Part shown: positions 35,401 to 42,882 of the stretch, piece by piece
How positions within the stretch are numbered: position 1 is the first letter of the stretch
Layout of the letters: every line of letters starts with the position of its first letter
Position numbers and translations under genes: made by a program
The notes under the pieces: model-generated
Told to the model about the DNA's origin: nothing
Database searches by the model: none
Seen by the model: only the letters and a program-made list of their open reading frames with translations
Origin: Pedobacter nyackensis
GTDB lineage: Bacteria > Bacteroidota > Bacteroidia > Sphingobacteriales > Sphingobacteriaceae
DNA: 64,000 nt
Direction of reading: 5' to 3'
Assembly: GCF_900176505.1 (NCBI RefSeq)
Contig: NZ_FWYB01000003.1
Location: forward strand, 124,001 to 188,000

Positions 35401-36650
35401 TTGGTATTGACGATGCTACAGGTGCACCGGGACTGGGATTTGTATTTGGTAGTCAGCGTGACATTAGGGAAATGGCTTTAAGCCATGGCTGGATTACAAG
35501 AGATACCTTACAGTCGCAACTTTACATCAATACCTTGAGGGAAGATTTAAGCTTTACAGGTTTGATTGAGCCGATTAAAGATTTGAGCATTACACTTACT
35601 GCGAATAAAAACAGAACACTGAACTATTCTACCAATTTCAGGTTCGATAGGTCGATCCAGGATTTTCATAACCTGAGTCCTTTTACAACCGGTGATTATA
35701 GCGTTTCCTTTATCTCATTGGGAACAGCGTTTTCTGAGAAACAAGGTAGCACGGTTTCTAAATTATTTGGTCAGTTTATGTCGAACAGACAGGTGATTTC
35801 TCAGCGTTTGGGTGCACAAAATCTAAACTCTGTAGGTAGCTCATCTCCTGGTTATGCGGATGGTTATGATAAAAATTCGCAGGATGTAATTGTTTCGGCT
35901 TTCCTGGCTGCTTATACCGGAAAGAGCGCTTCATCAGTAAGTTTAAATTCACTTCCTAAGATTCCATTGCCAAACTGGCGTTTAAATTATAGGGGACTTA
36001 CCCGGATACCTTTCCTTGAAGAACGTTTCAGCTCTATCGATTTAAGGCATTCTTATCGTTCTGTTTATAGTGTTAATGGTTTCAACTCGCTAATCCGTTA
36101 TCAGGAAACAGATGGCTTTGTAAGCAGCAGAGATGAGAACAGAAACTTTTTACCTTATTACCAGTATGCGCAGGTTACCATCGCTGAGCAGTTCTCGCCA
36201 TTGATTGGTGTGGATACCAGGTTGAAAAATAACATGACGATGAACTTTGAACTAGGTAGAACACGTTTACTCGGATTGAGTCTGGCCAATAGCCAGCTGG
36301 CTCAGTTGTCTGAAAATAATATGGTGTTTGGGCTGGGTTACCGGACCACTAAGTTCAGATTCCCTTTTGGATTGTTCAAGGAATTGAAGATGGATAACAA
36401 CATGGACTTTAAGCTGGATGTAGCCATACGCGATAATAAGACTGTAATTTACAGAGCTGATGTTGCTGAAGCAGAAGTTTCGTCAGGTGCTAAAAACATT
36501 ACCCTACGACCAAGTGTTGATTACATATTGAATCAACGATTTAATGTAAGGGTATTTTACGATTCTAATATTACCAAGCCTTATACTTCTCAAACTTTTA
36601 ACACCTCGTTTAGCAACTTTGGTTTTAGCTTAAGGATTACCCTGAATTAG
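29463..36650 (+). CDS. sprA: SprA, outer-membrane translocon of type IX secretion/gliding motility
   Basis: A 2395-residue outer-membrane protein. SprA homologues form the very large 36-strand barrel through which type IX secretion substrates leave the cell. The signal peptide (MKTLLTLFIFLTICSGGLEA) starts at a TTG codon; no in-frame ATG is available between ruvA and the signal sequence. The body has the family motifs (FGVKTQLKFGKLNVATVFTQQ, LSKIPLPNWRLNYRGLTRI-like regions, EFAQLIPGHPSALNF) and repeating amphipathic strands through to the C terminus (FSLRITLN). ruvA upstream and gcvH downstream are unrelated in function. No other T9SS gene is in the window, so secretion or gliding activity is inferred from the family. 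Confidence 0.93.
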   Translation: MKTLLTLFIFLTICSGGLEAFSQVSPKKAKQDTIKNTFGLKEKQRLGIRSMSSPFYPMPDNVQRRVEYDAVNKRYVIQELIGDKPFGAVQYLSVDEYLRLVNSEIKRENWRALSDQEVSEVRRTGIIPSLKINSKAFEKIFGGTTIDIQPRGEAELTFLGRINRNENPLFNERQRVQGNFDFNQRIQMDVIGNIGTRMKINMNYNTEAQFDFENQVKLDYTGGEDDIIQKIEAGNVSLPLNTTLINGTQALFGVKTQLKFGKLNVATVFTQQKSQSRQIQINNGAQQNEFRLSADNYEANRHYFLAQYFRDNYNKSQGNPPTITSGVLITKIEVWITNRAGSTQDSRDVLGFIDLGENVAYNPSIQGGFSALPSGFDNNTFPRQSNNLLSQLPADARLSNSNSIIPFFAPNGATDNYAKLTYARKLADREYTFHPQLGYISLNNALNSDEVLTVAYRYTFNGVEYQVGEFSTDVPFDPVTPKVLYTKLLKNETIKTNLPTWDLMMKNIYSIGGYQISQQNFKLDIFRIDERTGVEKPLIQEGEKLDADRRPLNGKQWIQVTGLDRLNQQKERKPDAVFDFETENKPFGSNASNGQNSSFNSGSSSGSTTNSMINFSTNTVNGYITIDPLNGRIIFPIIEPFGKDLASQFLPTEQPLIDKYTFTALYDSTKVVAQQLFSNQNRYIIKGAYQSEIASEFSLNAINVPEGSVKVFAGTIPLQEGIDFTVDYQGGRVRIINPALLSSGQPIRISTENNELFGLQQRSLFGTRLDYKVNNKLNLGGTLMNLTEKPLTPKVNIGEEPISNTMWGLDMNYSSPSRFLTKMIDKLPLLSTKVPSNITFAGEFAQLIPGHPSALNFGGKKGGVSYLDDFEASRSVIDLKSAIAWQLSGTPQLFQEAGRIDDLSYGFNRARLAFYNIDPIFYNRSSGDIPNSLKNNVNERSNHYVREIIEQEVFPFKETSTGQAFTLPTLDVAFYPTIRGPYNYTTTGFNANGTLTNPRSRWGGLFRRIETTDFQALNIEYIELWVMDPNIYKPNSTGGDLYFNLGNISEDILKDGRKSLENGLPANGDSNAYEETNWGRVPKLQPVVQAFDNDPAARKVQDVGLDGLSNLDEKAKFATLINQIKGQLNPDAAAEIDNDPSSDDYIYFRGRQQDQANTGILKRYQRYNGPEGNSKTSQQSQEDFGVDNSASTSLPDGEDINRDNNMTQTDEYFQYKVSMRPGDLMVGQNFVTDKVTSQVKLANGKTEAVTWYQIRIPLSQYQQKVGNIQDFKSIRFVRMFMTNFADTAVLRFGKIQLVRGEWRQYNSNNEASQVILDPSLQNQGPDNSTIEISTVNIEENGKRTPIPYVVPPGIERERDFSNYRGDTRQNEQSLAATVRDLRDGYGRATFKTALNDFRSYKHLEMYIHVEALGNSVLNDNDLSAFLRIGTDNQDNYYEYSQPLKVTRPGTSDPYAIWPDQNKMDIELELFQKAKIARNNALDADGLPWNISKPYRYVIDGKTIVVKGQPDMSKVRVYMLGILNPYRNSANGVGDDGLDKNAQVWFNEMRLTEFDERGGWAATARMNAKLADFADVNVSGSKSTIGFGSLEKRISERNRTDNVFFDISSSMELGKFFPQKTGIKIPMFVSYSSQVSTPQYDPKTPDIELKNALDKASSSEKKAILEYAQDYTTRNSINFTNVRKERTNPDKKPQVWDIENFNVSYAYTKYAHRDFINEKNIQQTYRGSLAYNYSGQSKAIEPFAKIIKSNTLALLRDFNVNLLPNAINFRVDMDRFYSENTLRNNDPNNYIPINTTFNKNFLITRVYGISWNLTKSLTLDFDATNYSIIDEPEGRIEGLKRDTLWQNLKRLGRTTDYNHNMNITYSLPLNKIPGMDWVTVATRYGTNFNWQTEPLSTLRDPLIDLGNTIQNSRTIQVNPTLNLAGLYNKFGFVRRANASGDKQSGSSVLVGLLTSLKNVNAAFTQTKGTFLPGYLPRVSYFGIDDATGAPGLGFVFGSQRDIREMALSHGWITRDTLQSQLYINTLREDLSFTGLIEPIKDLSITLTANKNRTLNYSTNFRFDRSIQDFHNLSPFTTGDYSVSFISLGTAFSEKQGSTVSKLFGQFMSNRQVISQRLGAQNLNSVGSSSPGYADGYDKNSQDVIVSAFLAAYTGKSASSVSLNSLPKIPLPNWRLNYRGLTRIPFLEERFSSIDLRHSYRSVYSVNGFNSLIRYQETDGFVSSRDENRNFLPYYQYAQVTIAEQFSPLIGVDTRLKNNMTMNFELGRTRLLGLSLANSQLAQLSENNMVFGLGYRTTKFRFPFGLFKELKMDNNMDFKLDVAIRDNKTVIYRADVAEAEVSSGAKNITLRPSVDYILNQRFNVRVFYDSNITKPYTSQTFNTSFSNFGFSLRITLN

Positions 36651-36652
36651 AG

Positions 36653-36684
36653 TTGTTTTAAATGAGCAGATTTAATTACCTTTG
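36653..36684 (+). promoter_or_regulatory. Promoter of gcvH
   Basis: TTG (36653-36655), a 21-nt spacer and TACCTTTG (36677-36684), an exact TAnnTTTG match. The expected leader is about 60 nt and contains a small hairpin GGCA/TGCC (about 36694-36707) of unknown role. Confidence 0.55.
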
Positions 36685-36752
36685 GAGCGGATTTGGCATC
36701 CTGGTGCCCGATTCCATTTAAAAATATTGCAACTAACAAATAAAATAGAAAA

Positions 36753-37133
36753 ATGAATTTTCCATCAGAATTAAAGTACACTAAAGACCACGAATGGGTT
36801 AAAATTGAAGGTAATGAAGCTTTTATTGGTATTACTGATTTTGCTCAACGTGAGTTAGGTGATATCGTATATATTGATATCAATACTGTAGGTGATGAAG
36901 TAAGTAAAGATGATGTATTTGGTACTGTTGAAGCGGTTAAAACTGTTTCAGATTTATTTATGCCAGTAACAGGTACAGTATTGGAAATCAACGCGGCTTT
37001 AAATGACAATCCTGAGTTGGTAAACTCTGATCCTTACGGACAAGGATGGATGGTTAAAGTTGCTATTTCAGATGCATCACAAGTTGATGGTTTGTTAACT
37101 GCTGATGCTTACAAGGCTTTGGTTGGTGCATAG
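36753..37133 (+). CDS. gcvH: Glycine cleavage system H protein
   Basis: Lipoyl carrier protein shuttling the aminomethyl group between the P and T proteins of glycine cleavage. It has 126 residues with the lipoylated Lys63 in [12 protein letters not shown], the start [13 protein letters not shown] and the end GQGWMVKV. Length is normal. It has its own promoter and is followed after 3 bp by a VanZ-family gene. gcvP and gcvT are not present here. Confidence 0.96.
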   Translation: MNFPSELKYTKDHEWVKIEGNEAFIGITDFAQRELGDIVYIDINTVGDEVSKDDVFGTVEAVKTVSDLFMPVTGTVLEINAALNDNPELVNSDPYGQGWMVKVAISDASQVDGLLTADAYKALVGA

Positions 37134-37136
37134 TAA

Positions 37137-37550
37137 ATGAGCATCTTTGGTCAGTTAAAGTATCAGATATGGGCCGTGCTATGGACCGTGGTGATTGTTG
37201 TGCTATGCAGCGTGAAAATGCCTTCTGGTGGCGGTGGTTTCTTCTTTCAGGGCTTTGATAAAATGGTCCATTTAGGATTTTTTTATGTGCTGACCATATT
37301 GCTGTTTTACGGTAAAATCCGATATCAGCATAATTATAGCTTTAACTCCTTAACGATTTTTAAAATCATTGTAATTACTGCCGCACTTGGTGCTGGAATA
37401 GAAATGTTACAATGGAAGTTTTTTAGCTACAGATCTGCCGAATGGTGGGACTTTGGTTGTGATATGGGTGGGGTATTTATGGGCGTTTTTAGTTACGTAC
37501 TACTTCATAAATCAAATTATAATGAAACCATCATGAGCAAACGCTCATAA
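37137..37550 (+). CDS. VanZ-family membrane protein
   Basis: A 137-residue membrane protein with four hydrophobic helices, matching the VanZ-like family (FFQGFDKMVHLGFFYVLTILLFYG, then GIEMLQWKFFSYRSAEWWDFGCDMGGVFMG). VanZ itself confers low-level teicoplanin resistance, but most family members have unknown function. It starts 3 bp after gcvH and is followed at 59 bp by a 40-residue lipoprotein gene, the three forming one unit ended by a terminator. Confidence 0.8.
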   Translation: MSIFGQLKYQIWAVLWTVVIVVLCSVKMPSGGGGFFFQGFDKMVHLGFFYVLTILLFYGKIRYQHNYSFNSLTIFKIIVITAALGAGIEMLQWKFFSYRSAEWWDFGCDMGGVFMGVFSYVLLHKSNYNETIMSKRS

Positions 37551-37582
37551 ATAGCAATGATATTGCTCATGATAGCTTCATT
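37521..37582. repeat. Inverted repeat spanning the vanZ stop codon
   Basis: The 20-nt arms 37521-37540 and 37563-37582 are complementary at 18 of 20 positions, separated by 22 nt. The left arm is the last coding part of vanZ. There is no T run, so it is not an intrinsic terminator; it could stabilise or process the mRNA between vanZ and the small lipoprotein gene. Confidence 0.5.
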
Positions 37583-37609
37583 ACCATTGAAAAACAAAAT
37601 TATATTACA

Positions 37610-37732
37610 ATGAAAACACTGCTAATTAAGTTAGGTGTATTGCTATTTGTTTGCCTTTTAGGCAGTTGCAGTGTCTTTAAAGGAGGCTGTAAATGTCCGC
37701 CGGTAAGGTACAATACTTATCCGGGACGATAG
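37610..37732 (+). CDS. 40-residue predicted lipoprotein
   Basis: A very short ORF, ATG at 37610 and TAG at 37730. It encodes a complete lipoprotein signal (MKTLLIKLGVLLFVCLLGSC, lipobox LGSC, lipidated Cys20) followed by only 20 mature residues: a short linker, Cys27 and Cys29 (GGCKCPP) and a Tyr/Arg-rich end. The mature peptide thus has three cysteines within ten residues. It ends 53 bp before a perfect terminator and follows vanZ. The feoA gene begins after the terminator. I know no assigned function for it; similar tiny lipoproteins occur in Bacteroidota. Confidence 0.65.
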   Translation: MKTLLIKLGVLLFVCLLGSCSVFKGGCKCPPVRYNTYPGR

Positions 37733-37784
37733 GATTTCATTCCTTTGTTTCGAGATTCCAATTGCTAAGAAAATGACTAAATAT

Positions 37785-37822
37785 AGACGGTGTAGGATAG
37801 GCTTCCTACACCGTCTTATTTG
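37785..37822 (+). terminator. Intrinsic terminator of the gcvH-vanZ-lipoprotein unit
   Basis: GACGGTGTAGGA (37786-37797) and TCCTACACCGTC (37804-37815) form a perfect 12-bp stem with a 6-nt loop, followed by TTATTTG. It separates the gcvH unit from feoAB. Confidence 0.85.
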
Positions 37823-37922
37823 TAATTATTATAAATTAAGTCTAAATTGCGCCCATTAAGCCATTGAGTAAATCAGATTAAAATGATCCTCAACCGGCTG
37901 ATTTATACAAACCTTAATATAG

Positions 37923-38138
37923 ATGAAACTTTCACAGCTTAAGCCGGGAGAACAAGGAACTATTGTAGCATTTACAGATTTAGAAATGTCTGTAAAATTA
38001 ATGGAAATGGGTTGCCTGCCAGGTGAAATTGTAGAAGTTGAACGTTTTGCACCACTTGGTTGTCCTATTGCTATTCGTGTAGCAGGTTACCAGCTTTGTT
38101 TGCGTAAAAGCGAGGCATCTGTTATTATAATTCAATAG
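37923..38138 (+). CDS. feoA: Ferrous iron transport protein A
   Basis: A 71-residue SH3-like protein needed for full activity of FeoB (LSQLKPGEQGTIVAF, LMEMGCLPGEIVEVERFAPLGCP, IRVAGYQLCLRKSEA). It acts in the cytosol with FeoB. It starts after a 100-bp spacer that follows the upstream terminator; I saw no perfect promoter and no convincing Fur box there. feoB begins 4 bp after its stop. Confidence 0.92.
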   Translation: MKLSQLKPGEQGTIVAFTDLEMSVKLMEMGCLPGEIVEVERFAPLGCPIAIRVAGYQLCLRKSEASVIIIQ

Positions 38139-38142
38139 TGAT

Positions 38143-40260
38143 TTGGGAAGAGATATAAAAATTGCTTTAGTTGGGAATCCTAATACCGGAAAATCTACCC
38201 TTTTTAATCTGCTTACAGGGTTAAATCAGAAGATCGGGAACTTTCCGGGGATTACAGTCGATAAAAAAGTTGGTTATTGTAAACTTAACAATGGTAAACA
38301 GGCTGAGGTAGTTGATTTACCGGGTACCTACAGTTTATACCCGAAAAGTCGGGACGAAAGCATTGTTTTTCAAGTTTTAGCCAATAAGGATAATTCCAGT
38401 TATCCTGATGTTGTAGTACTCGTTGTTGATGCTACCAATCTAAGAAGAAATTTATTGCTTTACTCACAGGTAGCTGATTTGAAGTTGCCAGTTGTTTTGG
38501 CTTTGAACATGACCGACATGGCCAAAAAGGAGGGGATAGAAATTGATGTGGATAAGCTTTCTGAAAGATTGGGCATTCAGGTCGTTTCTATATCTGCCAG
38601 GAGTAATTCGGGTTTAGCTCAACTAAAAGAAGCTATAGCTCATACCACTGCTATTCCTACTCAGGTTGCAGGTACTGATGTGCATGTATTGGTTCCTGAA
38701 GCAATTGACGAGGCCAAATCGCTACTTAAAACCGATAACAATTATTTTGCATTACAGGTGCTTCATCAATATGAAACGCTTGATATTTTATCTGCCGATG
38801 TTAAAGCCGGAGTTGGGACGATAAAAAAGGAACATCATTTCGAATCCTCGAAATTGCAAGCTGCCGAAACGATAGCACGTTACCGCTATCTGGGAACGGT
38901 ATTAACAGGTATTGTAAAAGATACTGGTGCTGCGAAGAAGTTTGTTTTTAGTGATAAGATAGATGCCGTACTGACCAACAAGTTCTGGGGCTTCATTATT
39001 TTTATCGGGATATTATTCTTTATTTTTAACTCTATTTTCTCCTGGTCGTCGTACCCAATGGAGTTAATTGAATACGCATTTGTATGGCTTACGGAGTATG
39101 GCCATCAGCACCTGCCTGAAGGCTTACTGACCAATTTATTTTTGGATGGTATTGTTGCCGGATTAGGTGGTGTAGTGATATTTATTCCTCAGATTGCTAT
39201 CCTCTTTGCATTTATTTCCATACTTGAAGATACTGGCTATATGGCTCGGGTGACTTTCATGATGGATAAGATCATGCGTAAGTTCGGGTTGAGCGGTAAA
39301 TCTGTAGTACCCATGATTGGTAGTTTGGCTTGTGCTGTACCTTCAATTATGAGTGCCAGGAATATCGAAAGCTGGAAGGATCGGATCATCACCATTATGG
39401 TATCGCCTTTGGTGAGCTGCTCGGCCAGGTTGCCTGTATACACGTTGCTGATTGGATTAGTGGTACCCGAAAAAATGGTTTGGGGTTTCCTCAATTTGCA
39501 GGGCTTAACGCTGATGGGTATGTATCTGATCAGTATTGTTGCGGCAGTATTGGTGGCATTTGTAATGAACTTTCTGATCAAAGCCAAAGAGAAATCGTAT
39601 TTCATTATGGAGTTGCCGGTATACCGGATGCCACGCTGGAGCAATGTGGCTTATACCATGTACGAAAAATCTAAAACCTTCGTAGTGGAGGCCGGTAAGG
39701 TTATCATTGCGATATCCATCATTTTATGGGTAATGGCAACTTACGGACCTTCTGATCGCTTTGTGGAAATAGATAAAAAATACGAGGCCATTGAGGCGCA
39801 GAAAGACAGTGTTCAGGTGAGCACTTTGGAGCGTGACAGAGCGGCAGAAAAGCTAGAAAACTCGTATGCCGGTATATTGGGGCACGCTATTGAGCCCGCT
39901 ATTAAACCATTGGGCTTCGACTGGAAGATTGGTATAGCACTGATCACTTCATTCGCTGCAAGGGAAGCTTTTGTGGGTACAATGGCTACGATTTATAGTG
40001 TTGACGGGGGAGATGAAGAGGTTGCTACCATAAGAAACAAAATGAGGAATGCTAAAAATGCGGATACCGGATTGCCTGTATTTACATTTGCAACGGCATT
40101 CTCTTTAATGTTGTTTTATGCTTTCGCGATGCAGTGTATGAGTACGGTTGCGGTGGTCTATCGGGAAACCAAATCGTGGAGATGGCCAGTTACGCAATTG
40201 GTGTATATGACTGCGCTCGCTTATATGGCAAGTTTAATCGCATACCAGCTTTTAAAGTAA
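38143..40260 (+). CDS. feoB: Ferrous iron transport protein B
   Basis: Inner-membrane Fe(II) transporter with an N-terminal G domain, 705 residues. G1 is GNPNTGKS (11-18), followed by GITVDKK (G2), DLPGTYSL (G3), NMTD (G4) and SARS (G5). The helical S domain and two Gate domains follow (CAVPSIMSARNIESWKDRI, SCSARLPVYTLLIG, TSFAAREAFVGTMATIY). No ATG lies before the G1 motif, so translation starts at TTG 38143, 4 bp after feoA. A SprT-like gene follows after 12 bp in place of feoC. Confidence 0.95.
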   Translation: MGRDIKIALVGNPNTGKSTLFNLLTGLNQKIGNFPGITVDKKVGYCKLNNGKQAEVVDLPGTYSLYPKSRDESIVFQVLANKDNSSYPDVVVLVVDATNLRRNLLLYSQVADLKLPVVLALNMTDMAKKEGIEIDVDKLSERLGIQVVSISARSNSGLAQLKEAIAHTTAIPTQVAGTDVHVLVPEAIDEAKSLLKTDNNYFALQVLHQYETLDILSADVKAGVGTIKKEHHFESSKLQAAETIARYRYLGTVLTGIVKDTGAAKKFVFSDKIDAVLTNKFWGFIIFIGILFFIFNSIFSWSSYPMELIEYAFVWLTEYGHQHLPEGLLTNLFLDGIVAGLGGVVIFIPQIAILFAFISILEDTGYMARVTFMMDKIMRKFGLSGKSVVPMIGSLACAVPSIMSARNIESWKDRIITIMVSPLVSCSARLPVYTLLIGLVVPEKMVWGFLNLQGLTLMGMYLISIVAAVLVAFVMNFLIKAKEKSYFIMELPVYRMPRWSNVAYTMYEKSKTFVVEAGKVIIAISIILWVMATYGPSDRFVEIDKKYEAIEAQKDSVQVSTLERDRAAEKLENSYAGILGHAIEPAIKPLGFDWKIGIALITSFAAREAFVGTMATIYSVDGGDEEVATIRNKMRNAKNADTGLPVFTFATAFSLMLFYAFAMQCMSTVAVVYRETKSWRWPVTQLVYMTALAYMASLIAYQLLK

Positions 40261-40272
40261 TTTAGTTATCTT

Positions 40273-40893
40273 GTGAAGGTGGAAAAGGAGCATATTTTAT
40301 CACAATATATGCCTGCAGATGCGGCACCGATCATAGCTAAGTGGATTGATTACTTTCAGTGTGAGTTTAAAATCGCTAAAGGTAGGGCTACAAAGCTGGG
40401 CGACTACAGACATCCCTATAAAGGGGATGGTCACAAAATCTCTGTAAACAATAATCTCAATGCCTATGCTTTCCTGGTTACTACCGTGCATGAGTTTGCA
40501 CACCTGCTTACCTGGAATGACCATAAAAATAAAGTAAAACCTCATGGAAATGAGTGGAAGTATAATTTTAAGCGGATGATGGTTCCTTTTCTGGAACAGC
40601 ATATTTTTCCGGAAGATGTGGAGAAAGCCATCATTAGCTATTTAAGTAATCCTTCTGCTGCCAGCTGTACAGACTTAAAACTATCCCGCGCTTTAAAGAA
40701 ATACGACGAGCTAGTGGATGCTTCCAGATTGGAGGAATTGCCTTTACACGCAGTATTTACCATTAAAGATGGACGCCAGTTTAAAAAGGGCGAAAAGCTG
40801 AGGAAACGCTACCGTTGCGTTTGTTTGGATAATGGAAATGTCTACTTGTTTAATCCACTTGCAGAGGTAACCCTGGAGGCCACTGGTACATAA
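40273..40893 (+). CDS. SprT-like zinc metalloprotease domain protein
   Basis: A 206-residue protein of the SprT-like family, starting at GTG 40273. The zinc site is HEFAH (His73, Glu74, His77) with a likely third ligand His91 in KPHGNEWK, as in SprT/Spartan proteases. The C-terminal part carries no zinc ribbon cysteine pairs but ends in a small beta domain (FKKGEKLRKRYRCVCLDNGNVYLFNP). The substrate is unknown. Bacterial SprT is poorly understood. It is 12 bp downstream of feoB and convergent with the E1 gene, whose stop is 11 bp away. Confidence 0.82.
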   Translation: MKVEKEHILSQYMPADAAPIIAKWIDYFQCEFKIAKGRATKLGDYRHPYKGDGHKISVNNNLNAYAFLVTTVHEFAHLLTWNDHKNKVKPHGNEWKYNFKRMMVPFLEQHIFPEDVEKAIISYLSNPSAASCTDLKLSRALKKYDELVDASRLEELPLHAVFTIKDGRQFKKGEKLRKRYRCVCLDNGNVYLFNPLAEVTLEATGT

Positions 40894-40903
40894 TTATAGC
40901 TTA

Positions 40904-42880
40904 CTAATAAGCTAGCAGCCGTTTAATGGTATCAGCAAGTCTACTTTTTGCCAGGAAATCTTCTTCTAAAGCTTTACTCATTGGAATTGCAGTATCACTA
41001 CTGGCGCAACGCATTACCGGAGCATCAAGGTCTTCAAAGCAATGTTCAGCGATCCAGGCCGCCAGTTCGGCGCCAAATCCGGAGCTCAGGGTGTCTTCAT
41101 GTAAAATAAGCACTCTGCCTGTTGTTTTAACGGCGTTGGCGACAGCTTCTCTATCCCATGGTTGCAGACTTCGTAAATCCACTAAAGTAGCAGATATCGC
41201 AGGATTTTCATTCAAATACGCCAGTGCCCAGTGAACGCCTAATCCATAAGTGATGATGCAACATTGCTCACCTTGCTGTAAAACATTCGCTTTGCCAATT
41301 TCTACGGTATAATATCCTTCAGGAACTGGTCCTGATAAACTTCTATACAGGTATTTATGTTCGAAATAGATAACAGGATTGGGGTCTTGAAAGGATGCCA
41401 GTAAAAGACCTTTTGCATCAGTCGGGAAAGCGGGGTATACTACTTTCAAGCCGGGAGTTTTGGTAAACCAGGCTTCATTGCTTTGCGAATGAAATGGGCC
41501 TGCACTAGTACCTGCACCTGTAGGCATACGTACTACAACATCTGCTTTTTCTCCCCATCTGTAATGGGTTTTGGCCAGGTTGTTTACAATTTGATTGAAG
41601 CCGCAGGTAACGAAATCGGCAAACTGCATTTCCATCATTGCTTTAAACCCATTAATAGAAAGCCCTAATGCGGCACCTACAATTGCTGATTCACAGATAG
41701 GGGTGTTGCGTACTCTTTCTTTGCCAAACTCCTGTACAAAGCCATCTGTAATTTTAAAAGCACCTCCGTAGTCGCCAATATCCTGACCCATCAATACCAG
41801 ATTGGGGTGGTTTTGCATGGCCAGGCGAAGTCCGTCTGATATAGCATCGAGGTAGCGCATTTCCGTTGAGGGACCAAGCGGATGTACCGCTGGTGATGCG
41901 TAAGGGAAATACATATCATTGAGCTCCCGATCCGTATTAACTTCAGGTTCGGCTTCATTAAAAGCGGTTTCAATATCTTTTTCAATTTTTGCTCTAAAAT
42001 GCCGTTTTATCTCTAAAACTGATTCTTGACTAAGGATTTGTTGTTCCATCAGGTACCGCTCAAAATTGCGTACCGGATCTTTCTCTGCCCATTCTTCAAG
42101 TAGTTCCTTGGGTACATATTTTGTTCCTGAGGCCTCCTCATGTCCGCGCATTCTGAATGTAAGACATTCAATCAACACAGGTTTTGGCGTTTCCCTCATT
42201 CTCCTGGCTATGCTGCTGATTAAATCATAGACTTCAAGGATATTATTTCCATCTACCTGAAAGCCCTCAATACCATAGCCAATAGCACGGTCGACCAGGT
42301 CATTACATTTATACTGTTCGTTTATTGGAGTAGACAGGCCGTAGCCATTGTTTTCTATTAAAAAGATGACCGGCAGATCCCATACTGCAGCGACATTAAC
42401 GGCTTCATGGAAATCGCCTTCGCTGGTGGCACCTTCGCCGGTAAATACGAGTGTTGCGTGTTGTTTATTGGCAATCAGATCAGCTAGTGCGATACCATCA
42501 GCAAGGGCCATTTGCGGACCAAGGTGAGAGATCATCCCAATGATCCGGTGTTCTTGTGTACCGAAGTGGAAGGAGCGATCCCTGCCCTTGGTGAAGCCGG
42601 TAACTTTACCTTGCCACTGTGCCATTAACTTAGTTAAAGGAATGTCTCTGGAAGTGAAAACTCCCAGATTTCTGTGCATCGGAAGAATGTATTCCTCTTT
42701 GTGCATGGCCAGTGTACTACCTACGGCAATCGCTTCCTGTCCTATACCTGAAAACCATTTTCCAATTCGACCCTGACGGAGAAGGATAAGCATCTTTTCC
42801 TCTACCATTCTTGGGTAGAGCAACCTTTTATAAAGGTTTAGCAGTGTGGTGTTATCCTTATCCTTTCTGTCGAAGATCAT
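40904..42880 (-). CDS. Fused alpha/beta E1 component of a 2-oxoacid dehydrogenase
   Basis: Thiamine-diphosphate 2-oxoacid decarboxylase, 658 residues. Residues about 1-325 are the alpha subunit (LLRQGRIGKWFSGIGQEAIAVG, TPP motif GEGATSEGDFHEAVN ending in IENNGYGLSTP) and about 345-658 the beta subunit (LVLMGQDIGDYGGAFKIT, TPICESAIVGAALG, HSQSNEAWFTKTPGLKVV). The fused form is typical of Bacteroidota branched-chain or acetoin/pyruvate-type E1 enzymes; the oxoacid cannot be fixed. No E2 or E3 gene is nearby. It begins 2 bp after the lutB stop, so lutB and this gene form an operon. Confidence 0.9.
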   Translation of the reverse strand: MIFDRKDKDNTTLLNLYKRLLYPRMVEEKMLILLRQGRIGKWFSGIGQEAIAVGSTLAMHKEEYILPMHRNLGVFTSRDIPLTKLMAQWQGKVTGFTKGRDRSFHFGTQEHRIIGMISHLGPQMALADGIALADLIANKQHATLVFTGEGATSEGDFHEAVNVAAVWDLPVIFLIENNGYGLSTPINEQYKCNDLVDRAIGYGIEGFQVDGNNILEVYDLISSIARRMRETPKPVLIECLTFRMRGHEEASGTKYVPKELLEEWAEKDPVRNFERYLMEQQILSQESVLEIKRHFRAKIEKDIETAFNEAEPEVNTDRELNDMYFPYASPAVHPLGPSTEMRYLDAISDGLRLAMQNHPNLVLMGQDIGDYGGAFKITDGFVQEFGKERVRNTPICESAIVGAALGLSINGFKAMMEMQFADFVTCGFNQIVNNLAKTHYRWGEKADVVVRMPTGAGTSAGPFHSQSNEAWFTKTPGLKVVYPAFPTDAKGLLLASFQDPNPVIYFEHKYLYRSLSGPVPEGYYTVEIGKANVLQQGEQCCIITYGLGVHWALAYLNENPAISATLVDLRSLQPWDREAVANAVKTTGRVLILHEDTLSSGFGAELAAWIAEHCFEDLDAPVMRCASSDTAIPMSKALEEDFLAKSRLADTIKRLLAY

Positions 42881-42882
42881 GT

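Noticed and set aside
40898..40913. AGCTTA/TAAGCT hairpin as terminator between the SprT-like gene and E1
   Set aside because: Only 6 bp, AT-rich, no T run, and it overlaps the E1 stop codon.
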